The notes: generated from the sequence alone by a model not told the origin. A DNA stretch of 38,879 bases from Methanothrix harundinacea (GCA_002502785.1 DAQG01000017.1:1-38879), one strand, 5' to 3'. Shown: positions 1-7,065, counted from the first letter of the stretch. Made by a program: numbers and translations.

Positions 1-1005
1 CATAAAACAGCGAGGAGCCCAAAGGATATAGAGACTTGGTCTGACATGGTGGCACGAGACCTGGTGATGGTCGGCTGCACTAAAGAGGACATATTCCAGA
101 ACGCCGTTAACTACGGCTTTTTCACGGGGGGCCTTGGCATCCACTACGGGATTGAGCGGATGGGGGCGATGGCAGTTCCCAGCGGAACGGGGAGCACCAA
201 ACGTCAGATCGAGATCATGATCGACTTCGGGGTCACGGCCCTTCACTGCACTCCATCTTACGCCCTTTACCTCGCCGAGACGGTCATTGATATGGGGGTC
301 GTTGACGATCTCTCCTTGAAGATCGGCTGCTTCGGAGCCGAGCCCTGGTCTGACGAGGCCCGCTCGGAGCTTGAGGCTATGCTGAACATCAAGGCCTACG
401 ATTCCTACGGCCTCTCGGAGATGTTCGGGCCGGGCGTCGCCTTCGAATGCCGGGAGCAGAACGGACTTCACATCTGGGAAGACCACTTTCTGGTGGAGAT
501 CGTCGATTCCGAGGGGGAGCTCTGCGCTCCCGGAGAGCGGGGCGAGCTGGTTCTGACCTCCCTCACCAAAGAGGCGATGCCCCTCATCAGGTACCACACG
601 GGAGATGTCACCTACATGATGGAGGAGGACTGCTCCTGCGGCAGAACCAGCGTCAAGCTCCACAGGTTCCTGGGCAGGGCCGACGACATGCTAGTCGTAA
701 GAGGCATCAACGTCTTCCCGAGCCAGATCGAGGACGTTCTCCTCAAGATGCCCGAGATCGGGGACTACTTCCAGGTGGTCGTCGACAGGAAGAGGCACGG
801 TCTCGACGAGATCGCGATCAAGGTGGAGATGAGCAACGGTGCCTTCACCGGAGAGCTGAGCGACCTTGCACGCCTCCAGAAGAAGGTGGAAAACGAGCTG
901 AAATCGGTGATGAAGATCAGGTCCAGGATCGAGCTGGTGGAGAAAGGGAGCCTGCCGCGGACCGAGGGCAAGTCGAAGAAGATCGTGGATTTGAGGGATA
1001 TCTAA
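1..1005 (+). CDS. Phenylacetate-CoA ligase-like acyl-CoA/AMP ligase (5' truncated by window)
   Basis: The frame is open from base 1, so the start lies upstream; about 334 C-terminal residues are present. This is an adenylate-forming ligase of the PaaK family, which activates a carboxylic acid with ATP and joins it to CoA. Visible landmarks are the family-typical KDIETWSDMVARD stretch at the left edge, the YDSYGLSEMFGPG adenine-binding motif, the RYHTGD motif with its ribose-binding Asp, the GRADDMLVVRGINVFPSQIE hinge, and the C-terminal LPRTEGKSKK lysine motif. All key motifs in the visible part are intact. In methanogens these are annotated as phenylacetate- or coenzyme F390-synthetase-like; the substrate cannot be read from sequence. 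The N-terminal P-loop is outside the window. Confidence 0.9.
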   Translation, partial: HKTARSPKDIETWSDMVARDLVMVGCTKEDIFQNAVNYGFFTGGLGIHYGIERMGAMAVPSGTGSTKRQIEIMIDFGVTALHCTPSYALYLAETVIDMGVVDDLSLKIGCFGAEPWSDEARSELEAMLNIKAYDSYGLSEMFGPGVAFECREQNGLHIWEDHFLVEIVDSEGELCAPGERGELVLTSLTKEAMPLIRYHTGDVTYMMEEDCSCGRTSVKLHRFLGRADDMLVVRGINVFPSQIEDVLLKMPEIGDYFQVVVDRKRHGLDEIAIKVEMSNGAFTGELSDLARLQKKVENELKSVMKIRSRIELVEKGSLPRTEGKSKKIVDLRDI

Positions 1006-1075
1006 ATTTGAGGGATACTTAGTTTTGATGACATGATCAGAGGGGCCCCAAAAAAGCCCCCATCGTCCCCCTTTT

Positions 1076-1420
1076 TCATAACCCAAGCTCGTCCACCTTC
1101 TCTTTCAGCCTTTCGTTCAGCCTCTCCAGCATCCCCTTCATTCTCTCGGAGTTGTCGCAGTGTGAGCCGGTCTTGGGGCTGCAAACCGAGAGGGCGTCCA
1201 TCACCCGGTCTGCCAGACGAAATTCTTCCATATCCTCAAGCTTCATCAACAGGTCCGACATCATCCGGTTGAACTCTCTGCACTTCTCAGCGTCGCATAT
1301 CGCGTCTCCATGAAGGCGGCGGAGACTCTCGACCTCTTTTTGGAGGTCTTGCCATCGCTCCATATCGGTCATATCACGATCATCTGATACCTTCGCGCCG
1401 ATGCGATCACCTCCTGTCAC
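1076..1420 (-). CDS. Small predicted coiled-coil protein, function unknown
   Basis: 114 residues, highly charged and helical (ERWQDLQKEVESLRRLHGD, later ERMKGMLERLNERLKEKVDEL), with three cysteines in the middle (DAEKC, SVCS, SHC). I do not recognise a family. The GTG start at 1420 sits inside a tandem 10-bp repeat whose every unit contains GGAGGTG, so the preceding unit supplies a Shine-Dalgarno for it. In-frame ATG codons at 1372 and 1363 are alternatives. A weak TATA-like stretch (GATAAGTAT) near 1480-1490 on this strand would place the repeat array in the 5' UTR. The gene converges on the ligase gene. Reality of the gene is supported by composition, not by homology. Confidence 0.6.
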   Translation of the reverse strand: MTGGDRIGAKVSDDRDMTDMERWQDLQKEVESLRRLHGDAICDAEKCREFNRMMSDLLMKLEDMEEFRLADRVMDALSVCSPKTGSHCDNSERMKGMLERLNERLKEKVDELGL

Positions 1421-1457
1421 CTCCTGTCACCTCCTGTCACCTCCTGTCTCCTCCTGG
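1405..1457 (-). repeat. Tandem 10-bp repeat carrying stacked Shine-Dalgarno sequences
   Basis: On the minus strand the unit ACAGGAGGTG occurs three times exactly, preceded by a partial unit (AGGAGG ACAGG). Each unit holds a GGAGGTG ribosome-binding core plus a potential GTG start. It lies directly at the start of the small coiled-coil gene. Because the unit is not a multiple of three, adding or losing one unit shifts which GTG is in frame. Confidence 0.85.
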
Positions 1458-1705
1458 ATGCTCCCCGCGCCGAGATCATCATCGATACTTATCTGGAGGC
1501 TTGGAGGTATAATCCTGCCCCCAATAATGCTGAGATAACCGTTTTTCTCCTTGACGTGATGCAGAATGGCTTAAAAATATCATCATAAGAATCATGCCGG
1601 ATATATGACGAACATTTATAAAGTTGCCTTTTTGAAAACCGGATATAATGCCTTTTTCAGATCAATCGCCCTTAAAGTCGGATAAATAGAACATATTAGG
1701 GACAA

Positions 1706-1720
1706 AATACTTGAAGTATT
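1706..1720. promoter_or_regulatory. 15-bp palindrome, candidate operator
   Basis: AATACTT-G-AAGTATT is a perfect inverted repeat with a one-base centre, 56 bases before the start codon of the gene at 1777. It lies downstream of the TATA-like elements, where a repressor could block transcription. Confidence 0.45.
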
Positions 1721-1739
1721 GATCACTAAGAACTACTGA

Positions 1740-1755
1740 ATTTCTTTAAAGAAAT
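1740..1755. promoter_or_regulatory. 16-bp perfect palindrome next to the ribosome binding site
   Basis: ATTTCTTTAAAGAAAT reads identically on both strands. It ends about ten bases before the GGAGG of the gene at 1777. It could be an operator, or a leader hairpin affecting translation. Confidence 0.45.
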
Positions 1756-1776
1756 CTGCGAACGGAGGTCGGAGAG

Positions 1777-2268
1777 ATGGTTGATATCGAGGATATACCT
1801 CCAAAGTTGAGGTGGGAGATCGCGGCAAAATCGGCGTCCTCGATCCCTGTAGCCTACGATCTGTTCTTCAGGAAGGTCCTAGGCGAAAGATACGACGAGA
1901 TCGAGATGCCGATCTGGACCGAAGCTGGACGGGAGGTGGGAAGGCTCGCCACAGCCCTGTGGCTGCCGGCCGACGACGCCGAGGGGATCTGCGAGACGAT
2001 GGCAATAGCATCGAAGATCCTCTTCGGCCCCGAGTTCAGAGGGGAGATAACGGGGGCGGCCGACGACCGGGCCGTTTCGAGGATAACTGAGTGTCCTGTG
2101 CTCAACCGGGCGATGGAGGTGGCGATGAAGCCCGACAGGATTTTGCACGCCTGTGAGGTGTACGTCAAATCGGCGGTCGAGAACCTCAACCCGAGGTACT
2201 CCCACAGGTTTGAGAGAAGGATGTGTGCCGGAGCCCCCTTCTGCGAAAGCATCGTCGAACTAAGGTGA
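1777..2268 (+). CDS. ATC hydrolase-like / hydrocarbon-sensor-like small protein, function unknown
   Basis: 163 residues with a good Shine-Dalgarno (GGAGG at 1765) before the ATG. The N-terminal helical part and the closing CAGAPFCE motif (residues about 151-158) resemble proteins annotated as L-2-amino-thiazoline-4-carboxylic acid hydrolase family. That family has a Cys pair near the C-terminus and is related in style to V4R sensor domains. A third and fourth Cys are at residues about 71 and 104. No enzyme activity can be asserted. The long leader with two palindromes suggests regulated expression. It stands alone, converging on the beta-helix/TPR gene with a 24-base gap. Confidence 0.75.
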   Translation: MVDIEDIPPKLRWEIAAKSASSIPVAYDLFFRKVLGERYDEIEMPIWTEAGREVGRLATALWLPADDAEGICETMAIASKILFGPEFRGEITGAADDRAVSRITECPVLNRAMEVAMKPDRILHACEVYVKSAVENLNPRYSHRFERRMCAGAPFCESIVELR

Positions 2269-2292
2269 TGGGCGGAGGAGGCTTTTGAGGGT

Positions 2293-3909
2293 TCAGCTGT
2301 ATCCCAGGGCTTTCGCCTTGTCAAAGGCCTCCTTGGCAGCATCGCCTTCTCCCAGCATCTGGAGAGCCCAGCTCTTGTTGTTCCAGGCGGCTGCGTATCC
2401 GGGTTCGATCTCGAGGGCTTCGTCGAAGCAGGTCAAAGCCTCCTGGTACCGGCCCAGGCGGTTCAACGTCATCCCCTTTTTGTTCCAGGCCTCCGCGAAC
2501 TGAGGGCCAATCCTGAGGGTCTCTTCGTAACACCCCATAGCCTCGTCGAACCGGAGGAGCATCTGGAGGGTGTTGCCCTTGTTGTACCAGCTTTCGGCGA
2601 AGTTGGGATCGATCTCGAGGGCCTTGTCATAACACCTCAAAGCCTTATCGTAGCTTCCGGTCATCTGGAGGGCGTCCCCCTTGCCGTTCCAGGCGTCGAC
2701 AAGCTCCGGCTCCATCCCGATGGCTTGGTCGTAGCAGGTCACAGCATCACCGTAACGGCCCGACCTGCAGAGCGAATCGCCCCTTTCGACCCAATCTTCG
2801 GCGGTGTACGTTTTAACTGCGGTCACGGCCGCTTCCGGGGGCTCATCGACGACCAGCACCATGGTGGATTCGTTCACCTCAGACTCTCCCAACTCGGCGT
2901 CCACGATGGAGTCTCCGACGGCAGGACCTTTGGGGGCCTCCGCCCCCTCCACCTCAGAAGGTGCATCGAGCGCCAGGCCCGCGTCCATCAGACTGAGACC
3001 AGGCCTTTCTGTGGCCTCCTCAGAGGTCGAGGATTCAGTGGTCAGATTCGCAGACGATTCATCCTCAGCCAAATCGCCCTCGGAATCGGGGGCGATAGGG
3101 CCGAGGTCCTCCTCACCCGCGACATCCTCAGCGGCTGAATCCTGGACCGTTGGGGCGGTGAGATCTTCACCGGTCTCCACCTGAAGATTGCCCGCTTCGG
3201 TGACGTTCTCCGGCTCCTCAGAAGACACCTCGACGACCGGCTCCTTTTCAGGGCCTGAAGGCGACTGGTCGATGCTGGATATTCCAGGAACCTCGTAGGC
3301 GGGCAGAGCGCCATCGAAATCGCCGTAGAAGTTTCCCTCCCAGAGGTTCGCCCCGAGATCGAAGGCGTTGTAGTTCTCGTTGTTTTCGAGGACGTTTTTG
3401 AGGATCCAGTTATCGTTGGACCCGGCGTTGATCCATATCCCGTACTTGTTCTTCCAGACGACGTTCTCCTCAATGACGCTCCCGCTCGACCCGTCGAGGA
3501 AAATGCCGTACCAGCTATTGTCGGTGATGAGGTTGCTCCTGATCAGGTTATCCTTCGACCTCACCTCGATCCCAGCCCAGCCGAATCCGGCGTTTTCGAG
3601 GACGAAACCCTCGAGCAGAACGCCATCGGCGATGAGGGTCACGGCGCTCCCGCGCCCGCCGGCATCGACGATCGGTTTTTCGGTGCCGTTCCCCGCGCCG
3701 CGAAGGACGAGGGACATGTCCACCACCAGGTTCTCGCGATAGGTGCCGCCACCAACCTCCACCACGTCTCCGGGGCTAGCGGCGTCGATGGCTGCCTGGA
3801 TGCTAACGTAATCGCAACCCTCGGAGCCCACCGTTATCGTGGCCGCCTCCGCTCCCGTGAGGAAGAACGCCAGGACCGTCAAGAAAAAGAACGACTTCGA
3901 ACTCATCAT
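2293..3909 (-). CDS. Exported beta-helix (NosD/PbH1-type) protein with acidic linker and five TPRs
   Basis: 538 residues from the ATG at 3909. The frame is open further upstream, but that extension is Arg-rich and unlike protein, while ATG-ATG at 3909/3906 follows GGGAGG and begins a signal peptide (MMSSKSFFFLTVLAFFLTG). Residues about 25-200 hold a right-handed beta-helix of the NosD/CASH type (SIQAAIDAASPGDVVEVGGG, then NLITDNSWYGIFLD and NKYGIWI repeats). Residues about 205-370 form a Glu/Ser/Asp-rich disordered linker. Residues about 375-535 contain five 34-residue TPR units (DAWNGKGDAL, ESWYNKGNTL, EAWNKKGMTL, AAWNNKSWAL). The protein is predicted outside the membrane and probably takes part in cell-surface binding or assembly. 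No anchor was seen. Confidence 0.9.
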   Translation of the reverse strand: MMSSKSFFFLTVLAFFLTGAEAATITVGSEGCDYVSIQAAIDAASPGDVVEVGGGTYRENLVVDMSLVLRGAGNGTEKPIVDAGGRGSAVTLIADGVLLEGFVLENAGFGWAGIEVRSKDNLIRSNLITDNSWYGIFLDGSSGSVIEENVVWKNKYGIWINAGSNDNWILKNVLENNENYNAFDLGANLWEGNFYGDFDGALPAYEVPGISSIDQSPSGPEKEPVVEVSSEEPENVTEAGNLQVETGEDLTAPTVQDSAAEDVAGEEDLGPIAPDSEGDLAEDESSANLTTESSTSEEATERPGLSLMDAGLALDAPSEVEGAEAPKGPAVGDSIVDAELGESEVNESTMVLVVDEPPEAAVTAVKTYTAEDWVERGDSLCRSGRYGDAVTCYDQAIGMEPELVDAWNGKGDALQMTGSYDKALRCYDKALEIDPNFAESWYNKGNTLQMLLRFDEAMGCYEETLRIGPQFAEAWNKKGMTLNRLGRYQEALTCFDEALEIEPGYAAAWNNKSWALQMLGEGDAAKEAFDKAKALGYS

Positions 3910-4021
3910 GCCTCCCGCCTGGAGGTCCTTTGTACTTCGATCTAAGAAAATGTTTTGGTGAAATACGGGAGTCGCTGAAAATCTGGAAGAAAAAAAGCTT
4001 AGTCGGGGGGGTGTCCGACGC

Positions 4022-4213
4022 TTACGACGAGGCGGATTTGGCCGCAGACTCGGGCCCTCTCTTTTTCGTCCCCGTTTTCCCTTCGAGGTCGCTCTTTCGA
4101 GGACCGTAAGCGTCCTCAATCGTCTTTGCGAGCCGCTCAGCCTTCTGGTATCTCACGCACCATCTGCACATCGGATTCGTCTCCGCTTCACATCTCCCGG
4201 ACCGTCTCATCAT
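4022..4213 (-). CDS. Small Cys-containing protein, possibly frameshifted at its N-terminus
   Basis: 63 residues with a possible zinc-binding set (C8, then C16 and C19 in NPMCRWCVRYQK) and a basic C-terminal tail. I do not know the family. No Shine-Dalgarno precedes ATG-ATG at 4213/4210. In another frame, just upstream, ATG at 4226 opens MVQKYDETVREM, which looks like a natural N-terminus and stops at 4188 exactly where the Cys-rich frame takes over (CEAETNP). One missing base near 4190 would fuse the two. So this may be an intact short gene or a recent frameshift. TATA-like GGTATATCC lies at about 4229-4237 on this strand. Confidence 0.45.
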   Translation of the reverse strand: MMRRSGRCEAETNPMCRWCVRYQKAERLAKTIEDAYGPRKSDLEGKTGTKKRGPESAAKSASS

Positions 4214-4341
4214 ACTTCTGCACCATCGGATATACCCTTTTTCGAATTCCCGTTTTCGATGGGCATTTCTTGCTTGGTTTACGAATCCTTAAGAAGGCCG
4301 CGCGACCGAGGGATAACTTGGAAAGTAGAGCACATAAGGTG

Positions 4342-4749
4342 TTAGAAGGGGATGATCCCATCGTAGATCTCGGCACCGAACTCGACGGCCTCCTCCACCG
4401 AGAAAAGATCCTTCATCAAGAACAAACGCTCGTTTTGAGTTTCGATGTGCTCGATGGAGTTTTTCAGAACCGGTGCGTACTTGCTGGACCTGTCCAGCCT
4501 GACGACGTACCCTGCCAGGTCTTCGACTACCTGAAAGTCGAAGCCTCGGGCCTTTAGCTTTTTAAAGGCCTCGTCCCTCTCGTACTCGGTGAGAAACTCA
4601 AAACGGAAGTTTTCGCGGCTGTAATGATCGGCCAGATCCTTGAAGATCTCCTTGTCCCCAAAGAAGTGCTTGAACGTCCAGATCCTGCCGACCCTGAAGA
4701 CAGTGATCTTCGTCCGCCGCTCGACGACATCGAAGGTGCTGGCTCTCAT
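4342..4749 (-). CDS. Conserved-looking 135-residue protein, function unknown
   Basis: 135 residues, soluble, alpha/beta, rich in aromatic and charged residues (FRVGRIWTFKHFFGDKEIFKDLADHY, then FRFEFLTEYERDEAFKKL). No signal peptide or membrane segment is present. I recognise no named domain. The ATG at 4749 has only a weak upstream TTGAG; a TTTTTTATC stretch about 28 bases before it suggests a nearly leaderless transcript. Codon use fits the flanking core genes. It stands between two other minus-strand genes, with about 100 bases on the 5' side before the end of the AlkD-like gene. Confidence 0.7.
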   Translation of the reverse strand: MRASTFDVVERRTKITVFRVGRIWTFKHFFGDKEIFKDLADHYSRENFRFEFLTEYERDEAFKKLKARGFDFQVVEDLAGYVVRLDRSSKYAPVLKNSIEHIETQNERLFLMKDLFSVEEAVEFGAEIYDGIIPF

Positions 4750-4850
4750 ATCTCAAGCTGAAAATGGCGGACGATAAAAAAGAACCGGCAGGAAAGGGAA
4801 AGATGCGAAAGGATCGGACTTAGTGATCCGGCCCTTTGCACGATCTGATC

Positions 4851-5561
4851 TCATCTCTCCATCGCCCTTCGTCGAAGATCCTCGGGCATCTTCTCTATGG
4901 CGTACCGCAGGGCGGTTCTGGGCATATCGCCTTTGTTCTTCATGACGTACTCGAAGACCTCTTGCTGATGCTTTTTGCTCGCCTCTTTAAGCATCCAGCC
5001 GTAGCCCTTCTGCACCATGTCGTCTTTGTCCTCGAGAAGCAGGTCGGATATCTCGAATACGTCCTCCAGAAACTCGCCCTTCCGAGCCGGAAGGATCAGG
5101 GTCACCGCCGAGGCCCGCCGGAGCCACCTGTTCTCAGATCCAGTCCAGCCCTTGAGGTTCTCAACGTATTCGGGGTACATCTCGATGAAAGTGCCAAGGG
5201 TGTGGTTGCAGAGGGTGTCGCATTTGGCCCAGTTGTTGACGTAATCAGAAAGCCACCTCTCGAAGACGATGAAGTCGGCGGGATCGAATTGTTTTTTCAG
5301 CGAATAGGCCCATTCGAAGGCGACGAAGGCCTCTTCGCTGTAGTCCGACTTCAAAAGCTCCTCGCATAAAGAGAATATCACATCCTTTTTTAGGTCCTTT
5401 ATCTCCCGAAAGCGCCTTTTGGTGATCTCCCTCACTACGGCCGCCTTCACCCCGTGGAGTAGCACCTCCTCCTTAAAGAACCGCTGGCCGCTCTCCCTCG
5501 TCTTCTCATCCGCGTTCTCTTCCAGGTCTTTTCTAACAGCATAGACCACGTTGTCTTTCAT
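4851..5561 (-). CDS. AlkD-like DNA alkylation repair protein (HEAT-like repeats)
   Basis: 236 residues from ATG at 5561; the frame extends to a TTG at 5591, but that TTG has no properly spaced Shine-Dalgarno. The protein is all-helical and resembles the DNA alkylation repair (AlkC/AlkD) family, base-excision glycosylases built of HEAT-like repeats. Recognisable parts are YAVRKDLEENADEKTRESGQRFFKEEV at the N-terminus (broken here only as a description), DIDxx-like VNNWAKCDTLCNHTLG in the middle, and WLRRASAVTLILPARKG followed by DLLLEDKDDMVQKGYGWMLKEA. The WLRRASAV and MVQKGYGWMLKE blocks are typical of the family. TATA-like CTATAATC near 5615-5623 gives a leader of about 33 bases. It would repair alkylated bases in the cytoplasm. 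Confidence 0.85.
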   Translation of the reverse strand: MKDNVVYAVRKDLEENADEKTRESGQRFFKEEVLLHGVKAAVVREITKRRFREIKDLKKDVIFSLCEELLKSDYSEEAFVAFEWAYSLKKQFDPADFIVFERWLSDYVNNWAKCDTLCNHTLGTFIEMYPEYVENLKGWTGSENRWLRRASAVTLILPARKGEFLEDVFEISDLLLEDKDDMVQKGYGWMLKEASKKHQQEVFEYVMKNKGDMPRTALRYAIEKMPEDLRRRAMER

Positions 5562-5646
5562 ATTTTCACCAAACCCCCATCTATCCAGCAAATTCCGAGC
5601 GAAGAATCACCTCGAGATTATAGCTTATGTGATTTTTCCTCTTTAA

Positions 5647-5915
5647 TTGAGGTTGGTCGCAGAAACGCCCTTGAAATTCCTGGTCCACCTGAAGGACGCC
5701 TCCATACCCGGCTGGACCTGCGAGAGGTGTCAGGTCCTCGAAGCGAGAAAACGGCCGCCATAGACCTGCCCGAGCCGCGGCGGCCCAATCTCGCCCGTCG
5801 ATGTCGTCAAGGAGCTTTACGAGCTTGCGGAGAGGACGGGGCAGAGGTCGAGTTCGTCGAGGAGGACGCCTGCCTTGCGTCGTCGGAGGGGGTGGGGGCG
5901 CTGCTCAGGTATTAG
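5647..5915 (+). pseudogene. Decayed C-terminal fragment resembling archaeal peptide chain release factor aRF1
   Basis: Frame 1 reads a possible zinc-ribbon half (GWTCERCQ), meets an amber codon at 5761-5763, then continues TCPSRGGPISPVDVVKELYE up to ELAERTG. A one-base deletion in a G run near 5839-5842 moves the reading to another frame, AEVEFVEEDA then ASSEGVGALLRY, ending at 5913-5915. The pattern ELAE-x-GAEVEF...GVGALLRY matches the domain-3 end of aRF1 (compare the known GAKVEF...GGIAAILRY), and the Cys pairs match its zinc region with one Cys replaced by Arg (CPSR). There is no N-terminal part. The assignment rests on short matches, so aRF1 versus the related pelota C-terminus is not certain. 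Confidence 0.45.
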
Positions 5916-6177
5916 GTTAAGATAATTGATTATATATATTGCACCTTTTTCGACATGATTTACGAGCATCGATAAGCTCGAGCCGTACTTCTGCACAAGG
6001 CATGCCCTGGATTCGGGCAGAGCCTATCGAGAGCGCCGGGAATCCTCATAGCCGAGAGGATAGAGCCGGAATCCCGCACCCGCAAGGATTAAGTGCCCCA
6101 CCGGGCGCTGCCCGCTCCAAGGTTGATCCGGGTGGGACGTCCAGCAACACCGCATAGATCACTGCATATCTCAATCG
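5916..6177. other. Unassigned region with a strong TATA box and hairpins
   Basis: A strong AT-run TATA (GATTATATATATT, 5927-5939) would start plus-strand RNA near 5960. The sequence after it has stop codons in all frames within short distances but can fold: ATCCTC/GAGGAT closing an eight-base loop at about 6041-6060, and CCCACC/GGTGGG around an inner GGGC/GCCC hairpin at about 6097-6135. It could be a non-coding RNA or a decayed gene. I could not match it to SRP RNA, RNase P RNA or a tRNA. Confidence 0.3.
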
Positions 6178-6225
6178 ATGTCAGACCAGTTCAATTACAT
6201 AATGTCAGACCAGTTCAATAGCATA
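6178..6225 (+). repeat. 24-bp direct tandem repeat, two copies
   Basis: ATGTCAGACCAGTTCAAT occurs at 6178-6195 and 6202-6219, each followed by a six-base tail ending CATA (TACATA, AGCATA); 22 of 24 positions agree. It lies 70 bases before the MNT antitoxin gene. It may be an operator pair or a duplicated coding remnant. Confidence 0.85.
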
Positions 6226-6294
6226 TTTACGATCAGAGATCCAACTTAAGCCAAGTTCGGTGTGTAGACGATTGCGATGCCTAGGAGGCCTGAC

Positions 6295-6576
6295 ATGGAC
6301 GTGCTCAGTATTCTTAAAGCGCACGAAAAGGAGGTTAAAAACAAGTTCGGCGTCCGGAAAATAGGAATCTTCGGTTCCTATGCCCGAGGCGAAGAAAAAG
6401 AGGCGAGCGACGTCGACGTCCTGGTGGAGTTCGAGGAGCCCACCTTCAGAAACTTCATGGGCCTGGTCTTCTTTCTCGAAGACCTTTTCGGAAGAGAGGT
6501 GGACCTTGTGACCATCAAGGGACTGAGCCCCTACATCCGGCCTCACGTCGAGAGGGAGGTGGTATGGTCTGAATAA
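6295..6576 (+). CDS. mntA: MNT-type minimal nucleotidyltransferase, antitoxin of a HEPN/MNT module
   Basis: 93 residues from ATG 6295, chosen because AGGAGG lies six bases before it; an in-frame ATG at 6277 has no such site. The nucleotidyltransferase signature is complete: GSYARG at residues 27-32 and the SDVDVLV metal-binding Asp pair (D39, D41). In the known HEPN/MNT systems this enzyme blocks the partner RNase by adding AMP to a Tyr near its active site. The stop codon overlaps the beginning of the HEPN gene that follows, the usual arrangement. Here the partner is disrupted, so the antitoxin may now be an orphan. Confidence 0.88.
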   Translation: MDVLSILKAHEKEVKNKFGVRKIGIFGSYARGEEKEASDVDVLVEFEEPTFRNFMGLVFFLEDLFGREVDLVTIKGLSPYIRPHVEREVVWSE

Positions 6577-6910
6577 GGACGCCGTCTTCTTGAAACACAT
6601 CCTTGGCGAGATCGATTTTCTGCTCTCGGAATGTGGGGATGTGGACGCCGAGGATCTCATGAGGGATAGAATTCTCAGCAGAGCTTGTGCACGAAGCCTG
6701 GAGATCATAGGCGAGGCTGTCAAGAATGTATCCCAAGAGCTGAAGGACGGTCACCCGGAGATCGACTAGAGGCTCGTCACTGGGATGAGGGACAAGCTCA
6801 TCCACCAGTACTTCGGGATCGATTTGGACGTGGTCTCCAACTTCTTGAAAGATGAGATCAAGCCACTCAAAGCTGAGATCGAGAACTTGCTTTTGGAGAT
6901 TGAGAAATGA
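6569..6910 (+). pseudogene. HEPN-family toxin (DUF86-like) broken by an in-frame amber codon
   Basis: The frame running through 6569-6910 encodes a complete HEPN toxin pattern: KHILGEIDFLLSE, RSLEIIGEAVKN, then HPEID, a TAG at 6767-6769, then RLVTGMRDKLIHQYFGID. Homologues carry Trp (TGG) where the TAG stands (HPEIEW), so one base change explains it. The RNase motif R-x4-H (RDKLIH) is downstream of the stop and would be lost. There is also no ATG, GTG or TTG start: a CTG at 6569 sits seven to eight bases after GGAGGTG, where the start is expected. Start and stop damage together indicate a dead gene. Confidence 0.85.
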
Positions 6911-7035
6911 TCTTCGGTTTGAAGCGCAATATCTCTAACTGGAACTCTATCCGTCGACTGCCCCCATCAGCATAACACAATAAACCAGCGCTTTGGATCA
7001 CCGGCATACGGTGAAATCGTGACGTCGTCAATAAG

Positions 7036-7044
7036 CTTATATGC
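7036..7044 (+). promoter_or_regulatory. TATA box of vapBC, leaderless
   Basis: CTTATATGC is centred 27 bases before the vapB ATG at 7066, and no Shine-Dalgarno lies in between. This predicts a leaderless message. A short inverted repeat TGAC/GTCA (7020-7030) stands just upstream and could be a VapB operator. Confidence 0.55.
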
Positions 7045-7065
7045 AAGAGTTGTAAACAAATTATC

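Larger units (their letters stand above)
1421..1776. promoter_or_regulatory. Divergent intergenic region with several TATA-like boxes and two palindromes
   Basis: This AT-rich 356-base stretch separates two divergent genes. On the plus strand there are TATA-like elements at 1601-1606 (GATATATG), 1614-1621 (TTTATAAA), 1641-1649 (GGATATAAT) and 1679-1686 (CGGATAAAT). The motif YCGGATAWA recurs at 1597, 1639 and 1678, spaced 42 and 39 bases. Two perfect inverted repeats lie close to the downstream gene. Nothing coding was seen. Confidence 0.5.

Noticed and set aside
1405..1457. Short regular repeats considered as a CRISPR-like array
   Set aside because: Units are 10 bp and directly adjacent with no spacers; no cas genes are present.
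5916..6177. SRP RNA, RNase P RNA or tRNA
   Set aside because: Too short for SRP RNA, none of the conserved RNase P boxes was found, and no cloverleaf with a proper T-loop could be made.
6767..6769. TAG in the HEPN gene and in the aRF1-like fragment read as pyrrolysine
   Set aside because: No pyl genes are in view, Methanothrix is not known to use pyrrolysine, and the second fragment also has a frameshift. Both also lack normal starts.
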